Below are positions 29,749 to 37,789 of a stretch of 37,789 nt of DNA, one piece after another. How positions within the stretch are numbered: position 1 is the first letter of the stretch; every line of letters starts with the position of its first letter. The notes below the pieces were generated by a model, which was given only the letters and a program-made list of their open reading frames with translations, did not search any database and was not told the origin of the DNA. The translations under genes were made by a program, and so were the position numbers. Source of the DNA: Anaerolineae bacterium (GTDB lineage: Bacteria > Chloroflexota > Anaerolineae > Aggregatilineales > Phototrophicaceae); the NCBI GenBank assembly GCA_022843385.1, contig JALHNT010000067.1, positions 1-37,789 of the forward strand, read 5' to 3'.

Positions 29749-30881
29749 AGATCGCCCTCGTCCATGACTGGCTGAACCAAATCGGCGGTGCGGAAGATGT
29801 GCTGGATACATTGGTGAAGCTGTATCCCGATGCGCCTCTCTATACCAGCATCTACGCGCCGGAGTTGATGCCCTCGCATTTTCGCGCCTGGGACATTCGC
29901 ACACAGTGGATTGACCGGATGCCTGGAATCCACACCCATCACCAGCCCTATCTGCCGCTGTATCCGTTGGCCTGGGGCGGTTTGGATCTGTCTGATTATG
30001 ATGTAGTCCTGAGCAACAAATCCGGCTTTTGTCATGGTTTTCGCCACGATGACCACACGCTGCACATCTGCTACTGCCTCGCACCCACTCGTTATGTCTG
30101 GCAGCTTGACGGCTATATTGATCGTGAACGGTTGGGCAAGCCGGTACAGATGGCGCTGCGCCCTCTGGTCGAGTGGATGAAGCGCTGGGATTACGCCGCC
30201 GCCCAGCGGGTGCATCATTTCATCGCCATTTCGAGCGACATTCAACAGCGCATCCGGCAATATTATCAACGTGACTCGGTCATCATCTACCCGCCAGTGG
30301 ATACGACACGCTTTCAACCGGTGCCAGCGAGTGAAGTTGAAGATTACTTCCTGATCGTCTCGCGCTTGATTCCTTACAAACGGATTGATCTGGCGGTACA
30401 GGCCGCGACCCGTCTGGGGCTGAAACTCAAGATCGGCGGAAAAGGGCGCGATCTTGAGCGACTGAAGGCGATGGCCGGGCCAACTGTCGAGTTTCTGGGA
30501 TATGTGCCGGATGAGCAATTGCCAGGATTGATGGCGCGCTGTCGTGCCTTTCTTTTTCCAGGGCTGGAAGATTTCGGCATCACCCCGGTACAGGCACAGG
30601 CGGCGGGTCGTCCCGTGATCGCCTATGGTGCCGGTGGCGCATTGGACACGGTGCTGCCAGGGATTACCGGGGAATTGTTCGCGGAGCTACAAGTGGACAG
30701 TCTGGCAACCGTGATGGACGGCTTCGACGCCTCGCGCTATGATCCAGCCGTCATCCGCAGCCATGCGCTGAAGTTCGACACGCAGGTTTTCAACGAGCAG
30801 ATCACGCAATTTGTTGAGCGGGCTGCAACAGACTTTCAGCAGAACCGATTGACCAGGACTCACAGATATTCTCAGACATGA
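29745..30881 (+). CDS. Glycosyltransferase family 4 (mannosyl-type)
   Basis: 378 aa. GT-B fold with N-terminal KIALVHDWLNQIGGAEDVLD (Gly-rich, 2-21) and C-terminal donor-binding domain VSRLIPYKRIDLAVQAA, LKIGGKGRDLERLK, FLGYVPDEQLPGLMARCRAF and GLEDFGITPVQAQAAGRPVI (E-x7-E-type motif). Close in pattern to WbaZ-like transferases using GDP-mannose or UDP-sugars. Final gene of the operon begun at 24893; ATGA overlap with rnhB. The Arg/Thr-rich C-terminus (NRLTRTHRYSQT) is likely disordered. Confidence 0.92.
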   Translation: MKIALVHDWLNQIGGAEDVLDTLVKLYPDAPLYTSIYAPELMPSHFRAWDIRTQWIDRMPGIHTHHQPYLPLYPLAWGGLDLSDYDVVLSNKSGFCHGFRHDDHTLHICYCLAPTRYVWQLDGYIDRERLGKPVQMALRPLVEWMKRWDYAAAQRVHHFIAISSDIQQRIRQYYQRDSVIIYPPVDTTRFQPVPASEVEDYFLIVSRLIPYKRIDLAVQAATRLGLKLKIGGKGRDLERLKAMAGPTVEFLGYVPDEQLPGLMARCRAFLFPGLEDFGITPVQAQAAGRPVIAYGAGGALDTVLPGITGELFAELQVDSLATVMDGFDASRYDPAVIRSHALKFDTQVFNEQITQFVERAATDFQQNRLTRTHRYSQT

Positions 30882-31022
30882 GCAAAATGAGTTACGCTGT
30901 TGAGTGCGATTGAACCTGATAAACAGGCAAGAACAGGCAAAAGTTAGGATTTACTTACTTTTCAGGTGTGTAGGTCTAGCTTGATTCAGTGCCACGACGC
31001 CAGGAATCAGCGCCTTTTACGT

Positions 31023-31048
31023 TGTCTTTTGCACTTAGCACGTTGAAC
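31023..31048. repeat. AAGTGC-phrase low-complexity repeat, copy 4
   Basis: TGTCTTTTGCACTTAGCACG, the reverse complement of the AAGTGC phrase seen at 1513, 6568 and 15996. It lies in the 215-bp gap between the GT4 and second wzz-like genes, which otherwise holds no gene I can support. Confidence 0.4.
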
Positions 31049-31096
31049 CTTCAGCAGCGGCACAGCCGTTAAGTGGATTTCGAGGAGACAAGAATT

Positions 31097-31765
31097 ATGG
31101 AACTCAGCACTTTCATCGCCGCACTGCTGCGCCGCTGGTGGCTCGTATTGGTACCGGTAGTGGTTGCAGGTGTGTTCGTCGTACCAGAACTGCTGCGGGG
31201 ATTGGACAATCAATCAGGCGGATTCACCGTCACCATTCGTTACAGTGCCGCCCAGACGGCTTCCAACCTGCCGCAGCGCGATGGCGACTTTCAGGATGTG
31301 TGGCTGGCATCAGAACTCACGGTCAATGCACTGACCGACTGGGTGCGCAGCAGCAGCTTTCGCGATGAAATCCAGAAACGCCTGCCCGATACCAATCTGG
31401 CTGGCTTAGGCATCGCTGCCGACAACCGCCGCAGCATTGGTCAGTTGACGCTCACCCATCTCCAACAGGCGGATCTGGAAGCGATCACTGCCGCGGCCAT
31501 CGCCGTGCTTCAAGATAACGCACAGGATTACTTCCCGCAGTTGGGTGGTCAACCGGCAGCCGTCACCATCCTCGATACGCCGACCATCGTCGCTGCTCCC
31601 CCGCCGCTGACCAATCGTTTCGCTCCTCTGCTGCGGTTAGGTGTGGCGCTGCTCGGTGGCATCGGACTGGCATTTGCCGTGGAGATCATGGACCCGATGG
31701 TGCGCCGCCGCGAGCAGGTGGAAGAAGCTGGCCTGTATCTGATCGGCAGCATCCCACGTCACTGA
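31097..31765 (+). CDS. Second Wzz-like chain-length / co-polymerase protein
   Basis: 222 aa. An N-terminal membrane helix (about 13-32, WWLVLVPVVVAGVFVV) follows LSTFIAALLRR; the extracytoplasmic part holds VWLASELTVNALTDWVRSSS and LTHLQQADLEAITAAAIAVL. A second helix (about 178-197) leads to the cytoplasmic tail MDPMVRRREQVEEAGLYLIG. The plan matches the Wzz-like protein at 13829 but the sequences differ, and there is no adjacent kinase-like gene. The ATG at 31097 has GAGGAG upstream; GTG at 31073 is an alternative. It may have its own promoter in the 215-bp gap, though none is clear. Confidence 0.82.
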   Translation: MELSTFIAALLRRWWLVLVPVVVAGVFVVPELLRGLDNQSGGFTVTIRYSAAQTASNLPQRDGDFQDVWLASELTVNALTDWVRSSSFRDEIQKRLPDTNLAGLGIAADNRRSIGQLTLTHLQQADLEAITAAAIAVLQDNAQDYFPQLGGQPAAVTILDTPTIVAAPPPLTNRFAPLLRLGVALLGGIGLAFAVEIMDPMVRRREQVEEAGLYLIGSIPRH

Positions 31766-31771
31766 GGGTGT

Positions 31772-32071
31772 CTACTCGGCGGCGGCTCGTTCAGCCTCGA
31801 CATAACGAGCGCGGAGTTCCTGCGCCTGGAAGTGCCAGGCAGCCGCGATGGTCACCCCGCTGAACAACCCACCCACCAGCAGGCCGGAAATGATGGACTG
31901 CAAGGGATAGTTGGTCTGCACCAGCGAAACCAGCGTCATCAGGATGATGCTGACGAAAACGCCAGCGGCAGCCGTCACAGCCGGTTTGAACCAGTTGCGG
32001 CGGATCGAGAGGTAGATGCCTGCCAGCACCAGCGCAAACAGGGCAAATAAGATAAAGGCTGTTCCGTTCAT
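31772..32071 (-). CDS. Small membrane protein
   Basis: 99 aa with about three membrane segments (4-22, 29-50, 62-79) and a charged C-terminal helix (FQAQELRARYVEAERAAAE). No family recognised. Its ATG overlaps the stop of the KynB-like gene by 4 nt (ATGA), so the two are translated together. Its stop is 4 nt from the stop of the second wzz-like gene on the other strand, a tail-to-tail arrangement. Confidence 0.75.
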   Translation of the reverse strand: MNGTAFILFALFALVLAGIYLSIRRNWFKPAVTAAAGVFVSIILMTLVSLVQTNYPLQSIISGLLVGGLFSGVTIAAAWHFQAQELRARYVEAERAAAE

Positions 32072-32706
32072 CGTTCTGTCTCCTCTAGCGTCCGCAGCAC
32101 GGCACGCACCGGCGAACCACAGGCCAGGTCGAGCTTAAGCGGCAGTGCTACCAGCTTATAATCGCCATCCGGCACCCCGCGCAATTGCAGCGTTTCGATA
32201 TTCACCATTGTATGCCGATAAAGCGCGTGATGACATCTTAATTCTTTGCTATCGAAGGCATCGACACTAGGGGAATCAAGTCCTATCAGCACCACACCCA
32301 GATCGGCCAGCCAGTCAATCAGCTCTACCGTGAGATAGGGGAACTCGCTCGGCCACTCATCATCCGGCAGGTCGCTGACATGGCTGTGGATCAGCAGACG
32401 ACGGACACCTGTCAGGTCAACATGGGCGAAATCTTCGGGGAGCAGCCCGCCATCCCGTCTCTTCACTGTCACCACTTTGGCCGGCCCGATATAGGCATCC
32501 AAGTTCATCGCAGCCGGATGCGCCCCGCCGGGTTCGTAATGAAAGTAGGCATCGGCATGGGTGCCGGTATGAGCGCTGAGAGTCAGCGTGGTGAGATTGA
32601 CAGCAGCGCCATCGCTGATCTGGAGCAAACGCTGTACACTGAAAGGCGTGTCCCCCGGCCAGACGCTCAGGGATGGCTTTACCATACGGGTGATGTCATA
32701 AAGCAT
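32068..32706 (-). CDS. kynB: Cyclase-family metal hydrolase, kynurenine-formamidase-like
   Basis: 212 aa. The start MLYDITRMVKPSLSVWPGDT is the classic KynB beginning; metal ligands and base are in SAHTGTHADAYFHYEPGG (H46, H50, D52, H56), with H160 and E171 in the C-terminal part (CHHALYRHTMVNIETL), all as in bacterial formamidases. These enzymes hydrolyse N-formylkynurenine in tryptophan breakdown. No kynA or kynU lies nearby, so a related amidase role is also possible. The linked small membrane gene is unusual for the family. Confidence 0.88.
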   Translation of the reverse strand: MLYDITRMVKPSLSVWPGDTPFSVQRLLQISDGAAVNLTTLTLSAHTGTHADAYFHYEPGGAHPAAMNLDAYIGPAKVVTVKRRDGGLLPEDFAHVDLTGVRRLLIHSHVSDLPDDEWPSEFPYLTVELIDWLADLGVVLIGLDSPSVDAFDSKELRCHHALYRHTMVNIETLQLRGVPDGDYKLVALPLKLDLACGSPVRAVLRTLEETER

Positions 32707-32814
32707 GCTCGAAGACCACCTGATGCAGAAACAATGACCTATGATCTACTGTAACCGATTTGCAGGTTTGGCGGGCACTCGGCACAATTACGGTTGTTGG
32801 AATGTTGTCAGAGT

Positions 32815-32843
32815 TTGACAGCCAGACGCCAAAATGATACAAT
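32815..32843 (+). promoter_or_regulatory. Sigma-70 promoter of the SDR operon
   Basis: Perfect -35 TTGACA (32815-32820), 17-nt spacer, -10 TACAAT (32838-32843). Start near 32850 gives a leader of about 16 nt before the SDR ATG at 32866. Confidence 0.85.
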
Positions 32844-32865
32844 TGTTCTAATTATAAGGCAGGAA

Positions 32866-33639
32866 ATGATGAGCCGTTTGTTTGATCTGACCGATAGAGT
32901 CGCCATCATCACCGGCGCATCGCGCGGCATCGGGCAGGCCATCGCCGGACGATTGGCAGAGGCAGGGGCGCGGGTCGTCATCAGCAGCCGCAAGCAGGAT
33001 GGGCTGGACGAGGTCGCCAAAGAGATTCAGGATGCTGGCGGTCAGGCATTAGCCGTCACGGCGCACAATGGGCAAAAGGATGCGCTGCACACGCTGGTCA
33101 AGACCACCATCGACACCTTCGGGCGGATCGACATTCTGGTCAACAATGCGGCGACCAATCCCCACTTTGGGACGCTGCTGGACGCAGAAGATAGCCTGTG
33201 GCAAAAGACCATCGAGGTCAATATCATGGGGAATATGTGGCTGACCCAGGCAGTTGTCCCACATATGCGACGGCAAGGTGGCGGCAAGATCATCAATGTT
33301 GCCTCGATCAACGGTCTGCGGCCAGGGAGAATGCAGGGCATTTATAGCATGACCAAAGCGGCAGTCATCAATCTGACGCAAACGCTGGCAATGGAACTGG
33401 CTGATGATGACATTCAGGTGAACGCCATCGCGCCCGGTCTGGTGAAAACCAAATTCGCCAGCGCCATCTGGGGCAACGACGAGCTGCTGAACGAAATTCT
33501 GCGCCGCACCCCGGCCAAACGAATTGGGACGCCGGATGACATTGCCGGGATTGCGCTCTATCTTGCCTCCCCCGCCTCGGATTATGCCACTGGGCAGGTA
33601 TTCGTGGTGGATGGCGGGGTCACTGTACCGACGATATAG
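32866..33639 (+). CDS. Short-chain dehydrogenase/reductase
   Basis: 257 aa, classical SDR. Cofactor motif TGASRGIG (16-23), NNAATN, S147 in NVASING, Y160-xxx-K164 (YSMTK), and the APGLVKTKF and GQVFVVDGG segments typical of FabG-like enzymes that reduce or oxidise hydroxy groups with NAD(P). Substrate unknown. The ATG at 32866 has AAGG 6 nt upstream; an upstream frame to 32794 would overlap the promoter. First gene of a three-gene operon with the unknown at 33658 and the GT39-type gene at 34230. Confidence 0.95.
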   Translation: MMSRLFDLTDRVAIITGASRGIGQAIAGRLAEAGARVVISSRKQDGLDEVAKEIQDAGGQALAVTAHNGQKDALHTLVKTTIDTFGRIDILVNNAATNPHFGTLLDAEDSLWQKTIEVNIMGNMWLTQAVVPHMRRQGGGKIINVASINGLRPGRMQGIYSMTKAAVINLTQTLAMELADDDIQVNAIAPGLVKTKFASAIWGNDELLNEILRRTPAKRIGTPDDIAGIALYLASPASDYATGQVFVVDGGVTVPTI

Positions 33640-33657
33640 GAATCACGACGAGCAGTT

Positions 33658-34233
33658 ATGAACTTCACCTTTTACACGGAAAAGACGCTGGCGCAATCCA
33701 CCTCGGCGCTGATGGAACGGCTGAACCAGAAAGGCGCCAAGCTGGATGGCTGGGTGCAGAAAGATGGTCGTTTTTCGCTGGCAGTAAGCTGCACGGTGAT
33801 GCGGCTGTTCCCGCGCAGCACCCGGCTCAACGCCCGGATTGAACGTGAGAATGGCATGACTGTCATCCGGGGTTATGTATCGGATGGGGCCGACCAGCGC
33901 AATCGCATCATCATTTACGGCATCCTCATCCTGGCTGGCGTTGTGATTGCACTCAGCAGCGGCAATATTCTGATCGGGAGTCTGGCGATCCTGGCACCGA
34001 TTTTTCTCAACATCCCGCTGGAAGGCGACAACACCAACAGCCAGACCCTGATTCACGAGTTGCAGCGGGTGCTAAAGGCCAAATCCACTCCACCTGCCGC
34101 CACAAAGAAACCGACGGCGACCAAACCGCTAACCACCAGCAGCGCCCGTAGTAGTACCCCCACAAAAAAACCAGTCGCCAAGAGCCCTGCACCACGCGCT
34201 GCCACCACGCGCACACCCCGTTCACCGGGATGA
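33658..34233 (+). CDS. Protein of unknown function with membrane hairpin and basic tail
   Basis: 191 aa. An N-terminal soluble domain (1-80; FTFYTEKTLAQSTSALMERL, SLAVSCTVMRLFPRSTRLNA) precedes two membrane segments (about 83-101 and 103-120) and a tail (about 140-191) of Lys, Pro, Ala and Thr (KKPTATKPLTTSSARSS, KKPVAKSPAPRAATTR), like those found in DNA- or polyanion-binding regions. Family unknown. 18 nt after the SDR gene; TGA overlaps the next ATG by 4 nt. Confidence 0.7.
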   Translation: MNFTFYTEKTLAQSTSALMERLNQKGAKLDGWVQKDGRFSLAVSCTVMRLFPRSTRLNARIERENGMTVIRGYVSDGADQRNRIIIYGILILAGVVIALSSGNILIGSLAILAPIFLNIPLEGDNTNSQTLIHELQRVLKAKSTPPAATKKPTATKPLTTSSARSSTPTKKPVAKSPAPRAATTRTPRSPG

Positions 34234-35774
34234 AGTGGGGCATTGCAGCGGTGTGCAGCCTTGTGCTGACACTGGTGACCATCGTTCCACCAACCCTTCC
34301 CGGCGACTGGGCGCGACTGAACTCGGCTGGTGCATATATCCCGCTGGTGCTTGATTATCCCTGGCCGAGTTATCTCTTGCAGTTCGGTTTATGGCTGGGA
34401 ATCATAGTCCCGCTGCTGCTGACGCTGAACTGGAAGCACCAGACCAGATGGGCTCAGAAACCGGATAGTCGCATTCTGTTCGCGGTGATGTCAGCAACGC
34501 TGCTGGGATTTGGCCTGCGTCTGTATCGGTTGGATCAGCTCCCACTCATCATCGACGAAATTGGGTTCGCGGCCCGCGCTTCTGACATGCTGCATGATGA
34601 CCCTATCCCAATCTTCGCCCCTGGGCATAACGGCAACCCGGCAACTTATTCCTGGCTGATGGCCGGCAGCATGAGCCTGTTTGGGCAGACCCGCTGGGCG
34701 ATGCGCCTGATTTCTCTGATCGCCGGGACGCTGACCATTCCGTCAGCTTACCTGTTGGTCAAGCAGTGGTTGGGCTATCCCAGCGCATGGATAGCGGCGT
34801 TCGTCATCGCTGTCTATCCGGCGCAGATGCACTTCAGCCGCCTCGCCCTGTACAACAGCATTGACCCCATGTTCATGTTGCTGTCGTTGACGGCGCTGCA
34901 TCGTGGGCTACGTCGTCCCAAGCCTCACCCGAATCACCTGCTGTTGGCCGGAATGCTGGCCGGAATAGCCCAGTATTTCTATCATGGTTCGCGCCTGCTG
35001 CTGCTGCTGGTAGTCATCTACGTACTACTCATCGCCTACCAACGGCACTGGGCGTGGCGAACCATTGGACGGGTGATGGTGACCGTCGGGATACCTCTGC
35101 TGTTGGTGAGTCTGCCGCGCTTCGCCCCCATGTTCACGGCGGGATTGCCCCTTACTGGCAATCTGGATGGCGTTCGCCTACCTGTTGATCTTGCTGACAA
35201 TGCCCTGCGCGCCGTGATGGCCTGGGTGGGGCAACCGGACATATCCCCCTTCTGGCTGAGTGATAGTCCACTGCTCCCACTGCTGATGTTGATAGCTTTC
35301 GTGCTGGGTACAGTCCTGAGCCTGAAGCACCTGACCCACCCGATGACCATTGTTCTGCTGCTGTTCCTCGCCTTGACCACCGTGTTCGGCGGAGTCATCT
35401 GGCCGGCCGCGCCGCTGTACGTCCGTTACATGACGGCATTACCCGCCATTATTTTGCTGGTGATGCGGCCCATTCAGTATGGGCGCATGAGGCATTCCTG
35501 GCTGCGCTGGGCGTCGCTGGTCTTCACTGGGGTCTTGATCATCCAAGGGATTGTTGTCAGCATCCAGCATCGTAATGAGGAGGTCATCCGGGTTCGGCCT
35601 GGAATTTGGGAAGCGGATGCGCTGGCACAACAGGCAACCCATTTGCGCACCGGCGCTCCAGTGATCGCCAGTGTTTCAGTCAACTTCAGCGAAGTCGAGC
35701 GCATCACCTTCGCCGATTGGGTGGCCGCTTATGGTGAGCGCCGCCGGGTGCAGATTGAGTCACCGTCACCCTAA
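34230..35774 (+). CDS. GT39/ArnT-like membrane glycosyltransferase
   Basis: 514 aa, about 11-12 membrane helices. GT-C fold: the first large loop carries LIIDEIGFAARASD (about 107-120) with the DE catalytic pair, then NGNPATYSWL and RLISLIAGTLTIPSAYLLVK. The C-terminal third holds a small soluble domain ending in RRRVQIESPSP. Such enzymes move a sugar from a polyprenyl-phosphate carrier to a protein, lipid or glycan outside the membrane. The DPM-like gene at 28350 could supply the carrier-linked donor (inference). Stop interlocks with the next gene on the opposite strand. Confidence 0.88.
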   Translation: MKWGIAAVCSLVLTLVTIVPPTLPGDWARLNSAGAYIPLVLDYPWPSYLLQFGLWLGIIVPLLLTLNWKHQTRWAQKPDSRILFAVMSATLLGFGLRLYRLDQLPLIIDEIGFAARASDMLHDDPIPIFAPGHNGNPATYSWLMAGSMSLFGQTRWAMRLISLIAGTLTIPSAYLLVKQWLGYPSAWIAAFVIAVYPAQMHFSRLALYNSIDPMFMLLSLTALHRGLRRPKPHPNHLLLAGMLAGIAQYFYHGSRLLLLLVVIYVLLIAYQRHWAWRTIGRVMVTVGIPLLLVSLPRFAPMFTAGLPLTGNLDGVRLPVDLADNALRAVMAWVGQPDISPFWLSDSPLLPLLMLIAFVLGTVLSLKHLTHPMTIVLLLFLALTTVFGGVIWPAAPLYVRYMTALPAIILLVMRPIQYGRMRHSWLRWASLVFTGVLIIQGIVVSIQHRNEEVIRVRPGIWEADALAQQATHLRTGAPVIASVSVNFSEVERITFADWVAAYGERRRVQIESPSP

Positions 35775-36565
35775 ATTTCAATGATTTGCTGCAAGGCTGG
35801 CCGACCATATTCGGCTGCGCCGACCACCACGCGCAGGTTATCGGCAACAGCCAGATCAACTGCTTCGTGCGTGTGTCCACACAGCACAGTCAGGTGGTGC
35901 GCTGGGAAGCGCTGCATCACCTGCAGCAATGTTTCACCCATCACGCGGCAGGCAAAATGGGGGAGATAATCCGGGCTGGAGGTTTGCCCCTCGTGTAAGG
36001 CACACTCAGCGAAGGGTGGGACATGCGTCACAAAATACACCCGGCGATAACGCTCCAACGCCTTCGACAGCCATACTCGTCCATACATGGCCGCTTCATC
36101 GCCCAACTGGTTGAGCAGCAGACCGCGATCGGCATGGTTCAGACTCACAAAGTCACGAATGTAGACATAATCATTCAGCATGACAGTCGATTGAGCATAA
36201 TCGCCACAGCGACCATCCGCCCAGCCATCATGACCGATCAAGGCTGTCTCTGGCGTCAGCTCGATGATCCCGGCAGACTGCAACCAGACCAGATGAGGGA
36301 TTTGCAGCTTCAGCTCGCGCACCGCGTTGTGGACATAGCGAAATGAACCCTTATAGTAATCATGATTGCCCAGCACAAAATAGATCGGGCGCTGCCAACG
36401 ATCAGCCATGCGCCGCAAAAACCAGACCAGGCGCGAAGCCTCAGCGATGTCGCCCGAAATGAGGACGGCATCTGCATCGGTCTCTTGAATGCTGCCGAGG
36501 AAGCGTTCGATCTGAAAGGTGCTGAGGAAGTTCAGATGAATATCGGTCAGCCAGGCCAGCCGCAT
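35771..36565 (-). CDS. Metallophosphoesterase
   Basis: 264 aa. Calcineurin-type motifs in order: TDIHL (D8, H10), SGDIAE (GD, about 38-43), GNHDYY (about 66-71), THVPP (H, about 175-179) and CGHTHEA (GHTH, about 229-235). These bind two metals and hydrolyse phosphate mono- or diesters. The substrate is not evident. ATG at 36565 overlaps the stop of the phosphatase gene by 1 nt, so the two are coupled; both lie downstream of the partial gene at the window edge. Confidence 0.93.
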   Translation of the reverse strand: MRLAWLTDIHLNFLSTFQIERFLGSIQETDADAVLISGDIAEASRLVWFLRRMADRWQRPIYFVLGNHDYYKGSFRYVHNAVRELKLQIPHLVWLQSAGIIELTPETALIGHDGWADGRCGDYAQSTVMLNDYVYIRDFVSLNHADRGLLLNQLGDEAAMYGRVWLSKALERYRRVYFVTHVPPFAECALHEGQTSSPDYLPHFACRVMGETLLQVMQRFPAHHLTVLCGHTHEAVDLAVADNLRVVVGAAEYGRPALQQIIEI

Positions 36566-37044
36566 CAGAGAGCCTTCTCAGCGCGGATGTGAGCTAACCA
36601 CATCTTGCAGCCTTTGGTGACCAGTTCATAAGTCCGTTCAAATTTCCCGTCATACCAGGGGTCAGGCACCTGATCGAAGGGGACATGACCCGCTTCATGC
36701 AGTTCACGCAGCAGCAGATCAGTAACGCCAGATGTGCGAATGGATTGCCGCTGCAAGTAATTCAGATGACTGCGATCCATCGCAATCAGATAATCCGACG
36801 CCGTAATGTCGGCAGCCGTGATATGACGCGCCGGCCGCTTCGGATTATGGGGGATGCCGTGCTGCTCCAGCACTTTGACCGTGCCGCGATGAACTGTACT
36901 CCCGACCTCTTCATCGCTGGTCCCCACCGAGTCCACCTGTAGGACAGACGACAAGCCAGCCTGCCGCGCCAATTCCTGAAAGACATATTCGGCCATCGGC
37001 GAACGGCAAATGTTGCCGGTACATACAAACAGAACCTTTACCAT
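36565..37044 (-). CDS. Low-molecular-weight protein tyrosine phosphatase (Wzb-like)
   Basis: 159 aa. P-loop VCTGNICRSP (C8, R14, S15) at the N-terminus and the general acid D128 in VPDPWYDG, complete and canonical. In polysaccharide systems this family (Wzb, CpsB-like) removes phosphate from the Wzc/CpsD tyrosine cluster. Here it lies 23 kb from the CpsD-like gene, and that kinase has a damaged P-loop, so its true partner is open. GAGG lies upstream of the ATG. Second gene of a minus-strand operon. Confidence 0.95.
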   Translation of the reverse strand: MVKVLFVCTGNICRSPMAEYVFQELARQAGLSSVLQVDSVGTSDEEVGSTVHRGTVKVLEQHGIPHNPKRPARHITAADITASDYLIAMDRSHLNYLQRQSIRTSGVTDLLLRELHEAGHVPFDQVPDPWYDGKFERTYELVTKGCKMWLAHIRAEKAL

Positions 37045-37078
37045 ATCCAGCTAACCTCTATTGCCTGCGAAAATGGAG

Positions 37079-37789
37079 TCAATCGGCGCACTGATAGCAC
37101 AATCCAACCACCGATGGCGAGCGATACCAGGTATGCGCCAACTCGATCAGCGCGGTCAAAGTCTGGCGGGTCTTTTCCACGGCATCGTTCTGATCTGAGG
37201 CGTGTGTCTGCTCAAGCGCAATCTCAATATCGGCCTCTGTCGCTTTGGTCAGCAGCGGCCAGAATTCATCGTGGATGACATAAGTCGCCGGTGTGCCGGC
37301 TTCAGAGGCGACATAGCGCCAGTCCAGGCCGCGAATCTCGTCAGTAATGACTGCCGGAATCCATTCCTGTGATCCCTGCAGCGGTAGACAGTCCCAGCCG
37401 ATACAACTGTCCACGTCAATCGAACGGGCCTGCGCCAATGCCCGAAGCGCCATGCAGGTTCCGTCCAGATCACCGCGATAATAGGTGACCACATAGCGAT
37501 AATAGGTTGCACTGAAAAGATGCTGACGCTGAGCATCGGCTGATATCGATTCGGGGTACAACTCTATCAGATATTCGGGAAGCAGATCCCCCAGGGGAAT
37601 ACGCGCGGGATCAAGCTCCAGGTTAGCGCGATTGGATAGCCAGGTCACCGAGCGCTTCAGCCGAGACAGACGGGGAATCAGGTCTTCGATACGAAAGCTG
37701 ACAGCCGACTGAATCGCAGCCACCCGTTCATCTAGGCGGGTGAAGGCCGTCACAATCGGGCGCTTGCTCCAGATTTCCTGTAGTTGCAG
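37079..37789 (-). CDS. Protein of unknown function, 5' end beyond window
   Basis: At least 236 codons remain open to the right edge (LQLQEIWSKRPIVTAFTRLD), so the start lies outside the window; a GTG at 37753 is an internal candidate only. The protein looks soluble and mainly helical, with LIPRLSRLKRSVTWLSNRAN, HLFSATYYRYVVTYYRGDLD and a Cys-containing end (GLCYQCAD). I recognise no family. Its stop lies 34 nt before the Wzb-like gene, so they are probably co-transcribed. Confidence 0.65.
   Translation of the reverse strand: MQLQEIWSKRPIVTAFTRLDERVAAIQSAVSFRIEDLIPRLSRLKRSVTWLSNRANLELDPARIPLGDLLPEYLIELYPESISADAQRQHLFSATYYRYVVTYYRGDLDGTCMALRALAQARSIDVDSCIGWDCLPLQGSQEWIPAVITDEIRGLDWRYVASEAGTPATYVIHDEFWPLLTKATEADIEIALEQTHASDQNDAVEKTRQTLTALIELAHTWYRSPSVVGLCYQCAD

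Noticed and set aside
1..37789. CRISPR array
   Set aside because: No regularly spaced direct repeats of 24-40 nt were seen; the phrases at 16 kb are short and irregular.

Overview
The window reads as a fragment of a bacterial chromosome that is moderately GC-rich by eye, has compact operons, and has no phage or plasmid core genes. The gene set suggests a Chloroflexota member, probably Anaerolineae-like: long-form RmlA, a DUF4397-FAS1 secreted protein, many single-pass proteins with Pro/Thr-rich tails, and dispersed GTAGGGAC-type palindromes. This placement is inference from gene content only; no 16S or marker phylogeny is available here.

Layout. Positions 1-5050 hold an M23/LysM cell-wall peptidase, an enoyl-CoA hydratase, a small PIN-type toxin-antitoxin locus (toxin frameshifted) bounded by a 15-bp direct repeat, a hemolysin-III/PAQR membrane protein and an unknown gene. 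Positions 5260-9030 hold a secreted DUF4397-FAS1 protein, a selenocysteine tRNA (minus strand) with its own -10 box and a shared terminator, and a large secreted glycoside hydrolase with carbohydrate-binding domains. Positions 9190-14480 (minus) are a polysaccharide operon: wzz-like, cpsD-like with a degenerate P-loop, an FRG-domain gene, rmlA, a HAD phosphatase and rmlB, closed by a strong terminator. Positions 14480-16700 hold a nested palindromic element, a methyltransferase and a 960-bp gene-free stretch packed with low-complexity phrases, with an orphan sigma-70 promoter. Positions 16700-20620 hold a membrane protein, metK behind a SAM-I riboswitch with an attenuator, and an SH3-domain lipoprotein. 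Positions 20800-24770 hold a family-4 uracil-DNA glycosylase with a clamp-binding tail, two tandem small PH/GRAM-like paralogues, an unknown gene and an M1 peptidase. Positions 24830-30880 (plus) are a tightly overlapped operon: membrane protein, small unknown, rmlD, a Cys-rich unknown, two GT2 transferases, rnhB and a GT4 transferase. A second wzz-like gene follows at 31.1 kb. From 31.7 kb to the end lie a KynB-like cyclase with a small membrane protein, an SDR-unknown-GT39 operon, and a minus operon of an unknown partial gene, a Wzb-like low-molecular-weight phosphatase and a metallophosphoesterase.

How it fits together. Two oppositely oriented clusters supply a dTDP-deoxysugar (rmlA, rmlB, rmlD; no rmlC seen), glycosyltransferases (GT2, GT2, GT4, GT39), chain-length control (two wzz-like proteins, a cpsD-like ATPase, a Wzb-like phosphatase) and possibly polysaccharide processing (the secreted glycoside hydrolase). 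No flippase (Wzx) or polymerase (Wzy) is visible. Housekeeping genes (metK, rnhB, udg, tRNA-Sec) are interleaved.

The points most worth a second look are the tRNA-Sec, the nested palindrome, the FRG gene inside the polysaccharide operon, the degenerate CpsD P-loop, the uracil-DNA glycosylase with a Cys-to-His cluster ligand plus QLSLF tail, and the toxin-antitoxin island.
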